Made by a program: the position numbers and the translations under genes | Origin: Conexibacter sp. | Lineage (GTDB): Bacteria > Actinomycetota > Thermoleophilia > Solirubrobacterales > Solirubrobacteraceae | Direction: 5' to 3' | Length of the DNA: 12,662 bases | Assembly (NCBI GenBank): GCA_025964295.1 | Contig: JAOPZD010000368.1 | Span: 1 to 12,662 of the forward strand | The notes under the pieces: generated by a model | Seen by the model: the letters and a program-made list of their open reading frames with translations, nothing else | Databases searched by the model: none | What the model was told of the DNA's origin: nothing | Part shown: positions 6,391 through 12,662 of the stretch, piece after piece | How the letters are laid out: each line of letters begins with the position of its first letter | Numbering within the stretch: the first letter of the stretch is position 1

Positions 6391-7229
6391 CCGCCGCGCG
6401 CCTCGCGGGCGACGTGCACACGCATATCTGGGCGCCCGAGCACGTCACCGCCGAGTTCATGAGCGACCTGCTGCGGGCGTGGCCCGGAGCCGTCGGCCTC
6501 CGCGCCGACGACGAGGCACACGCCGAGCACGCCGCGGCGGCCGATCGCTCGGTCGTGCTGGCCTTCGACGCCGAGCACGCCGGGTTCATGGTGCCCGACG
6601 AGTTCGTCGCCGACTACGTGCGCCGCGACCCGCGCCGGCTGATCGGCTTCAGCTCGATCGATCCGCTTCGCCGCAACGCGCGTGAGAAGCTCGCGCGCGC
6701 CACCGAGGAGCTCGGGCTGCGCGGCGTCAAGCTCGCTCCCACGTACCAGGGCTTCGACCCGCTCGGGCCCGAGGCCTACGCCATGTACGAGGCGATCGCC
6801 GAGCGCCGGCTGCCCGTGATGTGGCATCAGGGCACGACGTTCGTTCGCAAGGCGATCCTCGCCTATGCCCTGCCCCGCCAGATCGACGACGTCGCGATCC
6901 GGTTCCCCGAGATGCCGATCGTCATCGCACATCTGGGGCACCCATGGGTCGACGAGTGCATCGCGGTGGTGCGCAAGCACCCGCGCGTGTTCGCCGACGT
7001 CTCCGCGCTCATCTCTCGCCCCGTGCAGTTCCGCGCCGCGCTGATCAGCGCAGGGGAGTACGGCTGCGGCGACAAGCTGCTGTTCGGCACCGACTGGCCG
7101 TTCTCCCGCACGCCCGACACCGTCGCGGTGCTCGAGGGATGGCGAGACGACCCCGACGCACCCGAGGTGCTGCGCGCCACGGTGGCCGGGATCCTCACGC
7201 GCGATCCGCTGGAGGCCATCGGACTATGA
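6387..7229 (+). CDS. Amidohydrolase_2 family metal-dependent hydrolase
   Basis: A 280-residue TIM-barrel metalloenzyme, GTG start at 6387 overlapping the dehydratase stop (GTGA). Visible metal-site features are GDVHTH (D9, H11, H13), K115 in GVKLAPTY, H147 in VMWHQGT, H182 in IAHLGHP and D236 in FGTDWPF. These match the amidohydrolase_2 family (COG2159-like), which includes lactonases, decarboxylases and hydratases. In sugar pathways related proteins hydrolyse aldono-lactones such as L-fucono-lactone; in aromatic pathways they decarboxylate or hydrate ring-cleavage products. Its place between an acid-sugar dehydratase and an SDR dehydrogenase favours a lactonase, but the cluster also has an SMP-30 lactonase, so one may have another role. 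Relatives usually end in a G-(D/E)-N-A-x-x-L-(F/L) helix, here changed to [13 protein letters not shown]. Confidence 0.82.
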   Translation: MTAARLAGDVHTHIWAPEHVTAEFMSDLLRAWPGAVGLRADDEAHAEHAAAADRSVVLAFDAEHAGFMVPDEFVADYVRRDPRRLIGFSSIDPLRRNAREKLARATEELGLRGVKLAPTYQGFDPLGPEAYAMYEAIAERRLPVMWHQGTTFVRKAILAYALPRQIDDVAIRFPEMPIVIAHLGHPWVDECIAVVRKHPRVFADVSALISRPVQFRAALISAGEYGCGDKLLFGTDWPFSRTPDTVAVLEGWRDDPDAPEVLRATVAGILTRDPLEAIGL

Positions 7230-8017
7230 CGCTCGCCGGCAAGATGATCGTCGTCACCGGCGCCGCGTCGGGGATCGGGCGCGAGATCGCGCATCGCGTC
7301 GCGGCCGACGGCGCGCTGGCGCTGTGCGCCGACATCGATGGGTCCGGCGCCGAGGCCGTCGCCGCGGAGATCGGCGCGGGCGGCCGGACCGCGCACGCGT
7401 GGACGTGCGATGTCGCCGACGAGGCGTCGGTGGAGGCGCTGATGGTGCGCGCCGAGGAGCTCGGCGGCCCCCACGCGCTCGTCTGCAACGCCGGCATCCA
7501 GCACGAGAAGACGATCCTCGACACCTCGCCGCAGGAGTGGGACGACGTCCTCGGGGTCAACCTCAAGGGCGCCTACCTCTGCGCCCGCGCGGCGATCCCG
7601 CGGATGCGCGCGCTGGGCGGGGGCTCCATCGTCAACATGGCCTCAGCGGTGGGGCTCTGGGCCGAGCCCTCGCTCGGCGCCTACTGCGCCTCCAAGGGAG
7701 GCCTCATCGCGCTGACGCGATCGATCGCCGTCGACTTCGGCCTTGACGGCATCCGCTGCACCTGCGTCTGCCCGGGCTATATCGACACGGGCATGCCGCA
7801 GCGCTACTTCGACGTGCAGCCCGACCCTGCGGCGGCGCGTGGGGCGGCCGCGCGGATGCACGCGCTCGGGCGCATCGGAACACCGGCGGAGGTCGCCCCG
7901 CTGGTGGCGTTCCTGTGCTCCGACGACGCCTCCTTCTGCACTGGTCAGCCGTTCATCGTCGATGGCGGGCTGACCGCGGGCTCGAACGGTCTTGACACCG
8001 CTCCAGTGCTCTCATAG
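7226..8017 (+). CDS. Short-chain dehydrogenase/reductase (classical SDR)
   Basis: A 263-residue NAD(P)-dependent oxidoreductase. The Rossmann motif is TGAASGIG (11-18), D36 at the end of strand 2 favours NAD over NADP, and CDV (61-63), NAG (88-90) and N112 follow. The catalytic S140, Y153 and K157 (YCASK) are present, then PG at 183-184 and the C-terminal GQPFIVDGG. The start is ATG at 7226, overlapping the amidohydrolase stop as ATGA; it is the last gene of the seven-gene operon. Likely roles are oxidation of the free sugar to a lactone, or of a 2-keto-3-deoxy acid. Its last 26 bases carry the promoter of the transporter unit, and the TAG stop (8015-8017) is the first three bases of that promoter's -10 box. 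Confidence 0.9.
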   Translation: MTLAGKMIVVTGAASGIGREIAHRVAADGALALCADIDGSGAEAVAAEIGAGGRTAHAWTCDVADEASVEALMVRAEELGGPHALVCNAGIQHEKTILDTSPQEWDDVLGVNLKGAYLCARAAIPRMRALGGGSIVNMASAVGLWAEPSLGAYCASKGGLIALTRSIAVDFGLDGIRCTCVCPGYIDTGMPQRYFDVQPDPAAARGAAARMHALGRIGTPAEVAPLVAFLCSDDASFCTGQPFIVDGGLTAGSNGLDTAPVLS

Positions 8018-8020
8018 ATT
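7992..8020 (+). promoter_or_regulatory. Promoter of the transporter operon
   Basis: TTGACA (7992-7997), a perfect -35 consensus, and TAGATT (8015-8020) are separated by exactly 17 bp. This is the best promoter in the window. It is embedded in the 3' end of the SDR gene. Transcription would begin near 8027, at the first base of the operator copy. Confidence 0.8.
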
Positions 8021-8026
8021 GCTTGT

Positions 8027-8050
8027 GAACGGTTGTTCGATATGTCGAAC
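8027..8050 (+). promoter_or_regulatory. Putative IclR operator, copy C
   Basis: GAAC-N4-GTTC-N8-GAAC with spacers GGTT and GATATGTC. The second dyad extends to a near-perfect palindrome, with the arms GTTGTTCGA and TCGAACAAC spanning about 8033-8052. It covers the inferred transcription start of the transporter genes, the position expected for a repressor of a strong consensus promoter. Confidence 0.75.
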
Positions 8051-8069
8051 AACCGCCATCCCGGACCTC

Positions 8070-8075
8070 GGAGGG
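8070..8075 (+). promoter_or_regulatory. Ribosome binding site deciding a TTG start
   Basis: GGAGGG lies 3 nt before TTG at 8079 (4 nt counted from GGAGG), a short but workable spacing. No in-frame ATG or GTG occurs before the twin-arginine signal, so TTG is the most likely start of the solute-binding protein. Confidence 0.6.
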
Positions 8076-8078
8076 ACA

Positions 8079-9248
8079 TTGCGCACTGAAGGCCAGACCC
8101 CGGATCAGCTGTTCCTCAATGATCCGTTCAACCGGCGAAAGCTGTTGCAGCGAGCGGGCCTCACGCTGGGTGCGCTCGGCGCCGGCGGCCTGCTGAGCGC
8201 CTGCGGCGGGAATGGCTCCTCCGGCGCCTCGAGCGGCAAGCTCGGCGGACAGCTCGACATGTACACGTGGGAGGGCTACGACCTCCCCAAGGAGATGGCC
8301 GCCTGGAAGAAGCAGCACCAGGTGAACGTCAAGGCGTCCTACATCGGCGTCGCCTCAGATCCCGAGTCCAAGATCAAGTCGCCCGCCGGGCGCGGCATCG
8401 ACCTCAGCATCGCCAACCAGGCCTTCCTCGGCTACTGGTCCCAGCTCGGGATCCTCTCGAAGATCACGGAGGAGGAGGTGCCGACCCTCGCCAAGATGTA
8501 CCCCGCCTTCCAGAAGGCCCCATGGCGCAACGAGGACGGCACCTACAACTCGGTGCCGTGGAACTGGGGCGTGCTGGGCCTGACCTATGCACCGGACCGG
8601 ATCGACGAGCCCAAGTCGTGGGACGTCATGTTCGACCCCGAGATGAAGGGTCGCGTCGCGGCCTTCGACGACGGCAAGCAGAACGTGCAGCTCGCCGCCG
8701 TGATCCTGGGCTACGACCCTACGCAGCTCACCCAGCCGCAGCTCGAGGACGTCAAGAAGTGGCTCGTGCGCCTCGTCAAGCAGCTCAAGACGTTCACGCC
8801 GACCACCGGTGACCAGGTGTCGCTGCTGGCCAGCGGCGAGGTCGACCTCGTCTTCCTCGGCTGGATCGGCATCGACGCGCTGATCAAGGACAAGGGCGGC
8901 AAGGCCAAGACCGTCGTCCCGCAGGGCGGCGCCTTGGGCTACTGCGACTCGCTGTTCATCCCGCCGACGGCCGACAACCGGACCACCGCGCTGGCGTGGT
9001 GCGAGGAGTCGCTGAAGGGCAAGGTCGCCGCCCAGGCCGCGAACGCGCTGTACGCCGGCGTCCCCAACCCCGAGGTCGTGCCGCTGCTCGACGCCCAGGT
9101 GCAGAAGATCGTGCCGTACGACAACGTCGACAAGTTCATCAGCGACGAGATCGTCCTGCCGCTGGGCTACCCGGTGAAATCCGACAAGTTTGTGACCGGT
9201 GACCAGGCCCTCAAGGCCTGGGAAGAGGTCAAGGCCGCGGCGGCCTAG
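8079..9248 (+). CDS. PotD-like extracellular solute-binding lipoprotein of an ABC importer
   Basis: A 389-residue periplasmic-type binding protein from a TTG start. The N-terminus has a twin-arginine-like NRRKLLQRAG (18-27), a hydrophobic stretch, and lipobox LSAC with lipidated C42. It should therefore be exported, perhaps by Tat, and anchored outside the membrane. The mature part follows the spermidine/putrescine-binding fold: DMYTWEGYDLP near the start, then VPWNWGVLGLTY, SWDVMFDPEMKGRV, GEVDLVFLGW and GYCDSLFIPP. Aligned by eye to E. coli PotD from memory, the polyamine-contacting E171 falls at Q201 and W255 at Y288, while D257 is kept (D290). The ligand is therefore probably not a polyamine. 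An operator copy shared with the sugar-acid operon points to a catabolic substrate. The longer frame starting at 7992 runs through the promoter and is rejected. Confidence 0.87.
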   Translation: MRTEGQTPDQLFLNDPFNRRKLLQRAGLTLGALGAGGLLSACGGNGSSGASSGKLGGQLDMYTWEGYDLPKEMAAWKKQHQVNVKASYIGVASDPESKIKSPAGRGIDLSIANQAFLGYWSQLGILSKITEEEVPTLAKMYPAFQKAPWRNEDGTYNSVPWNWGVLGLTYAPDRIDEPKSWDVMFDPEMKGRVAAFDDGKQNVQLAAVILGYDPTQLTQPQLEDVKKWLVRLVKQLKTFTPTTGDQVSLLASGEVDLVFLGWIGIDALIKDKGGKAKTVVPQGGALGYCDSLFIPPTADNRTTALAWCEESLKGKVAAQAANALYAGVPNPEVVPLLDAQVQKIVPYDNVDKFISDEIVLPLGYPVKSDKFVTGDQALKAWEEVKAAAA

Positions 9249-9266
9249 GGAAGCGGCGGGCTCGAC

Positions 9267-10139
9267 ATGCGCATCAACCGAAGGCTCGGGCTAGGCCTGC
9301 TCAGCCCCCTGGGGCTGGTGCTCCTGCTCACGATCGTGATCCCGGCGGGGACGTTCTTCGTCTACTCGTTCTTCACGTTCGAGATGCTCGAGCCGCAGCC
9401 GGGGTTCCACCTGCACAACTACACCGAGGCGCTCAGCGACCCGCTGTACCGCAAGCTCGCCTCGCACACGCTCGCGATCGCGGCCCCGACGACCGTCGTC
9501 ACCGTCCTGCTCGGCTACACGCTGAGCTACTACCTGGCGTTCCGCGCGGGGCGGGGTCGCGGCCTCATCCTGGCGCTCGTCGTCGTCTCGATGATGGCGA
9601 GCTTCCTCGCCCGCGTGTATGCGTGGCGCACGCTGCTGGGCGAGCGCGGGGTGATCAACACGGCGCTCGAGTCGCTCGGGGTGATCCACGACCCGCTGAG
9701 TTTCCTGCTGTTCTCGCGCGTCGCCGTGGTCATCGCCCAGGTCAACCTGTTCCTGCCCTTCACCGCACTGGTCCTCTACGCGAGCATGACGACGATCCCG
9801 CACACGCTGCACGAAGGGGCCCGGGACCTCGGTGCCGGCGGCGCGGAGGCATTCCGCCGCATCACGCTGCCGCTGACCGGCCCCGCGCTGCTGTCGGCCA
9901 CGGCGTTCACGTTCTTCCTCAGCGCCGGCGACTACATCACGCCGGTGTTCCTCGGCGGACCGGGCGGCGTCACCTTCGGCACCGCGATCTCCGACCAGCT
10001 GCGAATCGCCGGCAACTACCCCCTCGGGGCGGCGCTCTCCTTCGTGATGGTGCTCGCCTTCGCCCTCGTCTACCTGCTGCTGCGCGCCGCCTTCAAGGCC
10101 ATGCGCCTGCTGCCGCGCACGGCGGCCGTGGGGACCTGA
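9267..10139 (+). CDS. ABC transporter permease, PotB-like
   Basis: A 290-residue inner-membrane permease with about six helices (roughly 12-36, 67-90, 99-118, 150-172, 206-224 and 254-273). The cytoplasmic EAA loop, EGARDLGAGG followed by RRITLPL (about 183-203), couples to the ATPase. It is of the PotB/spermidine-type importer class. The ATG start is 18 bp after the binding-protein stop, with only a weak ribosome site (GGAAGCGG). It overlaps the next permease by one base (TGATG). It forms a heterodimeric channel with the following gene. Confidence 0.9.
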   Translation: MRINRRLGLGLLSPLGLVLLLTIVIPAGTFFVYSFFTFEMLEPQPGFHLHNYTEALSDPLYRKLASHTLAIAAPTTVVTVLLGYTLSYYLAFRAGRGRGLILALVVVSMMASFLARVYAWRTLLGERGVINTALESLGVIHDPLSFLLFSRVAVVIAQVNLFLPFTALVLYASMTTIPHTLHEGARDLGAGGAEAFRRITLPLTGPALLSATAFTFFLSAGDYITPVFLGGPGGVTFGTAISDQLRIAGNYPLGAALSFVMVLAFALVYLLLRAAFKAMRLLPRTAAVGT

Positions 10140-10933
10140 TGCGCCGGCCGCGCCCGCTCACGATGGCCGTCGGGCTCATCATGGCGTTCCTGTACGCGCC
10201 GCTGGTCGTGGCCGTCGTCTTCGCCTTCAACTCCGAGGCGAACCTCAGCTGGCCGCCGAAGGGGCTGTCGACGCGCTGGTTCCAGAAGATCTTCGACGAC
10301 CCCTCGTTCTCGGCGGCCCTGGGCACGAGCGTGAAGGTGGCGCTCTGCGTCTCCGTCGCCGCGGTGATCGTGGGGACGATGAGCGCCTTCGTCTTCAGCC
10401 GTCGGTCCGGACGCCTGGAGCGGGCGGTCCAGGGCTTCTCGCTCGTGCCGGTCATGCTGCCGCCGCTCCTGATCGGCGTCTCGATGCTCACCGCGATCGC
10501 GGCGTTCGCCCAGCCGCTGTCGCTCTACACCGTCTTCGCCGGCCACCTCGTCTACGTGGTCCCGTACGTGATCGTCGTCGTGGTCGCGCGGCTGAGCAAC
10601 TTCGATCTCCACATGGAGGAGGCTGCGCGAGACCTCGGCGCGCACCCGCTCCTCGTCCTACGCCGCATCACGCTGCCGATCATCGCGCCGGCGGTGCTCG
10701 GCGCGGCCGCCCTGTCCTTCGCCTTCTCCTTTGACGAGACCTTGATCACGAACTTCACCGCCGGGCAGACGCCCACGCTGCCGCTCTACGTCGTGTCCAA
10801 AATGCGCCTGTCAGTCGACCCGTCCATCAACGCCGTCACGACGATCCTCCTGGTGATGCCGTGGCTCGGGCTCCTCGTCGGCGGCCTGATCCTGCGCGGT
10901 TCGCTGCGGAGCGCGAAGGGAGTGGCACGATGA
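10139..10933 (+). CDS. ABC transporter permease, PotC-like
   Basis: A 264-residue inner-membrane permease, partner of the PotB-like protein. The N-terminal helix (about 8-30) is followed by further helices near 63-85, 100-124, 131-150, 182-200 and 232-253. The EAA loop is EEAARDLGAHP followed by RRITLPI (160-181), and the NSEANLSWPPKGLSTRWF segment after helix 1 is typical of PotC proteins. The start is ATG at 10139, sharing its A with the previous TGA; the same frame open further left (from about 9623) is a shadow in the PotB-like gene. The downstream ATPase start overlaps its stop (ATGA). Confidence 0.9.
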   Translation: MRRPRPLTMAVGLIMAFLYAPLVVAVVFAFNSEANLSWPPKGLSTRWFQKIFDDPSFSAALGTSVKVALCVSVAAVIVGTMSAFVFSRRSGRLERAVQGFSLVPVMLPPLLIGVSMLTAIAAFAQPLSLYTVFAGHLVYVVPYVIVVVVARLSNFDLHMEEAARDLGAHPLLVLRRITLPIIAPAVLGAAALSFAFSFDETLITNFTAGQTPTLPLYVVSKMRLSVDPSINAVTTILLVMPWLGLLVGGLILRGSLRSAKGVAR

Positions 10934-12060
10934 TCGCGGACGGCTTCGCTTCTGCCGCCGAGGCCGCGACGCCTACCGGGCCGACTCCTGCCGGCACGCT
11001 GCTCGACATCGGCGGCGTCCGCAAGTCATTCGACTCCGTCCTCGCGCTGCAGGACGTCACGTTCTCCGTCCCCGAGGGCTCGTTCTTCAGCCTCCTCGGG
11101 CCCAGTGGCTGCGGCAAGACGACGTTGCTGCGGATCCTGGCCGGCTTCGAATCGCCCGACAGCGGCGACGTGCTGTTCGAGGGGCGGGGCCTGCTCGGCA
11201 TCCCGCCCGAACGGCGGCCGTTCAACCTGGTCTTCCAGCAGTACGCCCTCTTCCCGCACCTCAGCGTGCGCGACAACATCGCCTTCGGCCCGACCACGGG
11301 ACGGCGCTTCCGGCGACGCAAGGACCCGGCGCTCGCCAAGCGCGTGGACGAGATGCTCCAGTTGGTCGCGCTGGACGGCCTCGGCGACCGCCTCCCCTCC
11401 CAGCTCAGCGGCGGCCAGGCGCAGCGTGTCGCGCTGGCCCGCGCGCTCGTCAACGAGCCGCGCCTCCTCCTGCTCGACGAGCCGCTCGCCGCGCTGGACC
11501 GCAACGTCCGGCACCTCATGCGCGAGGAGCTGCTGCGCATCCACCGCGAGGTCGGCACGACGTTCATGGTCGTGACGCACGACCAGGACGAGGCGCTGAC
11601 GATGTCGAGCATGGTGGCCCTGATGAACGCCGGCCGCGTGGACCAGCTCGCCGACCCCGAGACGCTCTACACACGCCCCGCCACGCTCTTCGCCGCGCGC
11701 TTCATCGGCTCGGGCACGTTCCTCGACGGCCGCGTCGTCGCGGCCGCGGGCGACCGTGTCGAGGTCGACCTCCGTGGCCACAGCCTACGACCGCTGTCGG
11801 CTGGAGCCGAGCCGGGTGGGCCGGCGGTCGTGCTCCTGCGGCCGCAGGAGATCCGACTGGTGGCGCCCGGAGAGGGGATCGCCGACGGCGTGGTGCAGAC
11901 GCGCGCCTTCTTCGGCGACCACTACGAGCTGACCATCGAGACCGAGCTCGGGACCTGCCGCGCCCGCGTCCCGGACGCGACGGAACCCGGGGCCCGGGTG
12001 TCGCTGGCGTGGGCCCCCGACGCCGGCATCGCCTACCCCGCCCCCGACGCCACCGCGTGA
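10930..12060 (+). CDS. ABC transporter ATPase, PotA-like
   Basis: A 376-residue nucleotide-binding subunit that powers the importer on the cytoplasmic face. Motifs in order are Walker A GPSGCGKTT (57-65), Q-loop VFQQYALFPH (101-110), ABC signature LSGGQ (159-163), Walker B LLLLDEP (179-185), D-loop ALD (188-190) and switch histidine H217 in VVTHDQDEA. The C-terminal third (about 240-370) is a TOBE-type regulatory domain with LLRPQEIRLV. Compared with many PotA proteins there is an insertion rich in Arg/Lys after the Q-loop (GRRFRRRKDP, 124-133) and an Ala/Thr/Pro-rich N-terminal extension of about 22 residues. The start is ATG at 10930, overlapping the permease stop (ATGA). Its stop overlaps the next gene's start, so the dioxygenase subunit is coupled to the transporter. 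Confidence 0.92.
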   Translation: MIADGFASAAEAATPTGPTPAGTLLDIGGVRKSFDSVLALQDVTFSVPEGSFFSLLGPSGCGKTTLLRILAGFESPDSGDVLFEGRGLLGIPPERRPFNLVFQQYALFPHLSVRDNIAFGPTTGRRFRRRKDPALAKRVDEMLQLVALDGLGDRLPSQLSGGQAQRVALARALVNEPRLLLLDEPLAALDRNVRHLMREELLRIHREVGTTFMVVTHDQDEALTMSSMVALMNAGRVDQLADPETLYTRPATLFAARFIGSGTFLDGRVVAAAGDRVEVDLRGHSLRPLSAGAEPGGPAVVLLRPQEIRLVAPGEGIADGVVQTRAFFGDHYELTIETELGTCRARVPDATEPGARVSLAWAPDAGIAYPAPDATA

Positions 12061-12563
12061 TGAGCATGCATACCGCCGAACCCGACCCCGTGGACTTCCT
12101 CGTCCGCGAGGCGGAGTACCTGGACAACAACGAGCTGCGCGAGTGGCACGAGCGCTGCGTGACCGAGGACATCAGCTACCAGATCCCGATCCGGATCACC
12201 CGGGAGCGCGGTGCGCCGAGCGACACGAGCGACGGCGGCTGGTTCATGAACGAGGACTGGCACTCGCTGCACACGCGCATCGAGCGCCTGTACACCGGCT
12301 ATGCCTGGGCCGAGGACCCCGCGTCACGCACGCGCCGCTTCATCACCAACTTCCGCGTGAACCCGCAGGAGACCGAGGGGAGCGTGGAGGTCAAGACCAA
12401 CATCCTGCTCTTCTTGGGCCGCTACGACACCGCCGGGCACTTCCTCGTCGGCGAGCGCCACGACCGGCTGCGCCTCGTCGACGGCGCATGGCGCCTGGCG
12501 CACCGCCGCGTCCTGCTCGACCACACCACGATGGACATCCCGGCCCTGAGCGTCCTGTTCTAG
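12060..12563 (+). CDS. Aromatic-ring-hydroxylating dioxygenase beta subunit
   Basis: A 167-residue protein with the NTF2-like fold of Rieske dioxygenase small subunits. Characteristic segments are FLVREAEYLDNNELREWHE (13-31), DISYQIPIRITRERG, an H-x-x-x-x-R-I-x-R-L segment (68-77), AWAEDPASRTRRFITNFRV (82-100), FLVGERHDRLRLVDGAWRLAHRRVLLD (about 128-154) and a short LF C-terminus. These match the BphE/BenB-type pattern. The beta subunit is structural; catalysis requires an alpha subunit with Rieske and mononuclear iron sites, which is not in this window. The start at ATG 12060 overlaps the ATPase stop as TGATG; another in-frame ATG lies at 12066. Finding it at the end of the importer operon suggests that the imported compound has an aromatic moiety, or that an alpha subunit follows downstream. 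Confidence 0.87.
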   Translation: MSMHTAEPDPVDFLVREAEYLDNNELREWHERCVTEDISYQIPIRITRERGAPSDTSDGGWFMNEDWHSLHTRIERLYTGYAWAEDPASRTRRFITNFRVNPQETEGSVEVKTNILLFLGRYDTAGHFLVGERHDRLRLVDGAWRLAHRRVLLDHTTMDIPALSVLF

Positions 12564-12587
12564 GCGCCGGCGACCGCACCACCAGAC

Positions 12588-12592
12588 AAGGA
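12588..12592 (+). promoter_or_regulatory. Ribosome binding site of the right-edge gene
   Basis: AAGGA lies 6 nt before ATG at 12599. It also directly abuts an in-frame ATG at 12593, which is therefore the less likely start. The 35-bp gap after the dioxygenase gene shows no operator copy or clear terminator. Confidence 0.5.
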
Positions 12593-12598
12593 ATGAAC

Positions 12599-12662
12599 AT
12601 GGGATCGCTCCCTCAGACAACGCCGCTCGGTCCGCTCCCCGACACGATCGCCACGCTCTGCG
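12599..12662 (+). CDS. Start of an unidentified gene, truncated by the window edge
   Basis: An open frame begins at ATG 12599 with a well-placed AAGGA and runs off the right edge after 21 complete codons (MGSLPQ..., ending ...PDTIATLC). The 35-bp gap suggests it continues the transporter/dioxygenase operon. A dioxygenase alpha subunit or another pathway enzyme would fit the position, but the visible residues show no family signature. Confidence 0.5.
   Translation, partial: MGSLPQTTPLGPLPDTIATLC

Noticed and set aside
7992..8078. A 29-codon N-terminal extension of the solute-binding protein starting at TTG 7992
   Set aside because: It would translate through the -35 and -10 boxes and operator copy C. 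The encoded residues ([16 protein letters not shown]) do not resemble a signal peptide, and a ribosome site lies directly before the TTG at 8079.
9291..9812. Minus-strand frame rich in Asp/Glu/Arg/Gln opposite the PotB-like gene
   Set aside because: This is the typical antisense image of a hydrophobic membrane protein, with no motif or ribosome site.
8079..12060. Annotating the importer as a spermidine/putrescine transporter with pot gene symbols
   Set aside because: The fold matches but key polyamine-binding residues appear replaced and the regulation is shared with sugar-acid genes, so the symbols would imply an unsupported substrate.
1..12662. tRNA/rRNA genes, CRISPR array, insertion sequence, att site or phage genes
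   Set aside because: No cloverleaf, regularly spaced repeats, transposase or integrase motifs or terminal inverted repeats were seen. The only recurrent short element is the operator.

Overview
The window is very GC-rich DNA (roughly 70% by eye) from what looks like an actinobacterium. The evidence is frequent GTG starts, dense GTGA/ATGA stop-start overlaps, TANNNT -10 boxes, a probable leaderless regulator mRNA, and a small membrane protein of a type I associate with that phylum. A soil lineage such as Solirubrobacterales is possible, but I cannot place it more closely.

Layout. 2-343 is a small two-helix membrane protein, apparently unrelated to the rest. 386-1240 (minus) is an SMP-30/regucalcin-type lactonase, divergent from an IclR-family regulator (1292-2083). 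2216-8017 is a tightly overlapping seven-gene operon: PfkB-type 2-keto-3-deoxy sugar-acid kinase, KDPG-type aldolase, DapA/NAL-family lyase, DUF3830-like cyclophilin-fold protein, enolase-superfamily sugar-acid dehydratase, amidohydrolase_2 protein and SDR dehydrogenase. A second transcription unit (8079-12563) encodes a PotD/B/C/A-like ABC importer followed by a ring-hydroxylating dioxygenase beta subunit. A further gene is cut off at the right edge.

How it may work together (inference). The importer brings in a sugar or sugar-acid-like compound. The SDR oxidises it, and SMP-30 and/or the amidohydrolase opens the lactone. The enolase-superfamily enzyme dehydrates the acid to a 2-keto-3-deoxy acid. 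The kinase and KDPG-type aldolase then yield pyruvate plus a triose phosphate, and the DapA-like enzyme offers an alternative cleavage or dehydration. The dioxygenase subunit does not fit a pure sugar pathway and hints at an aromatic or otherwise decorated substrate.

The strongest non-gene signal is a three-half-site element, GAAC-N4-GTTC-N8-GAAC. It occurs three times (1256-1279 minus, 2201-2224 plus, 8027-8050 plus), always in the orientation of the downstream gene and just 3' of a TAGNNT -10 box. It is present at the lactonase/iclR, kinase-operon and transporter promoters. I read it as the operator of the local IclR protein, joining all three units into one small regulon. No tRNA, rRNA, CRISPR array, insertion sequence or other mobile element was seen. 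No gene-free stretch exceeds about 150 bp.
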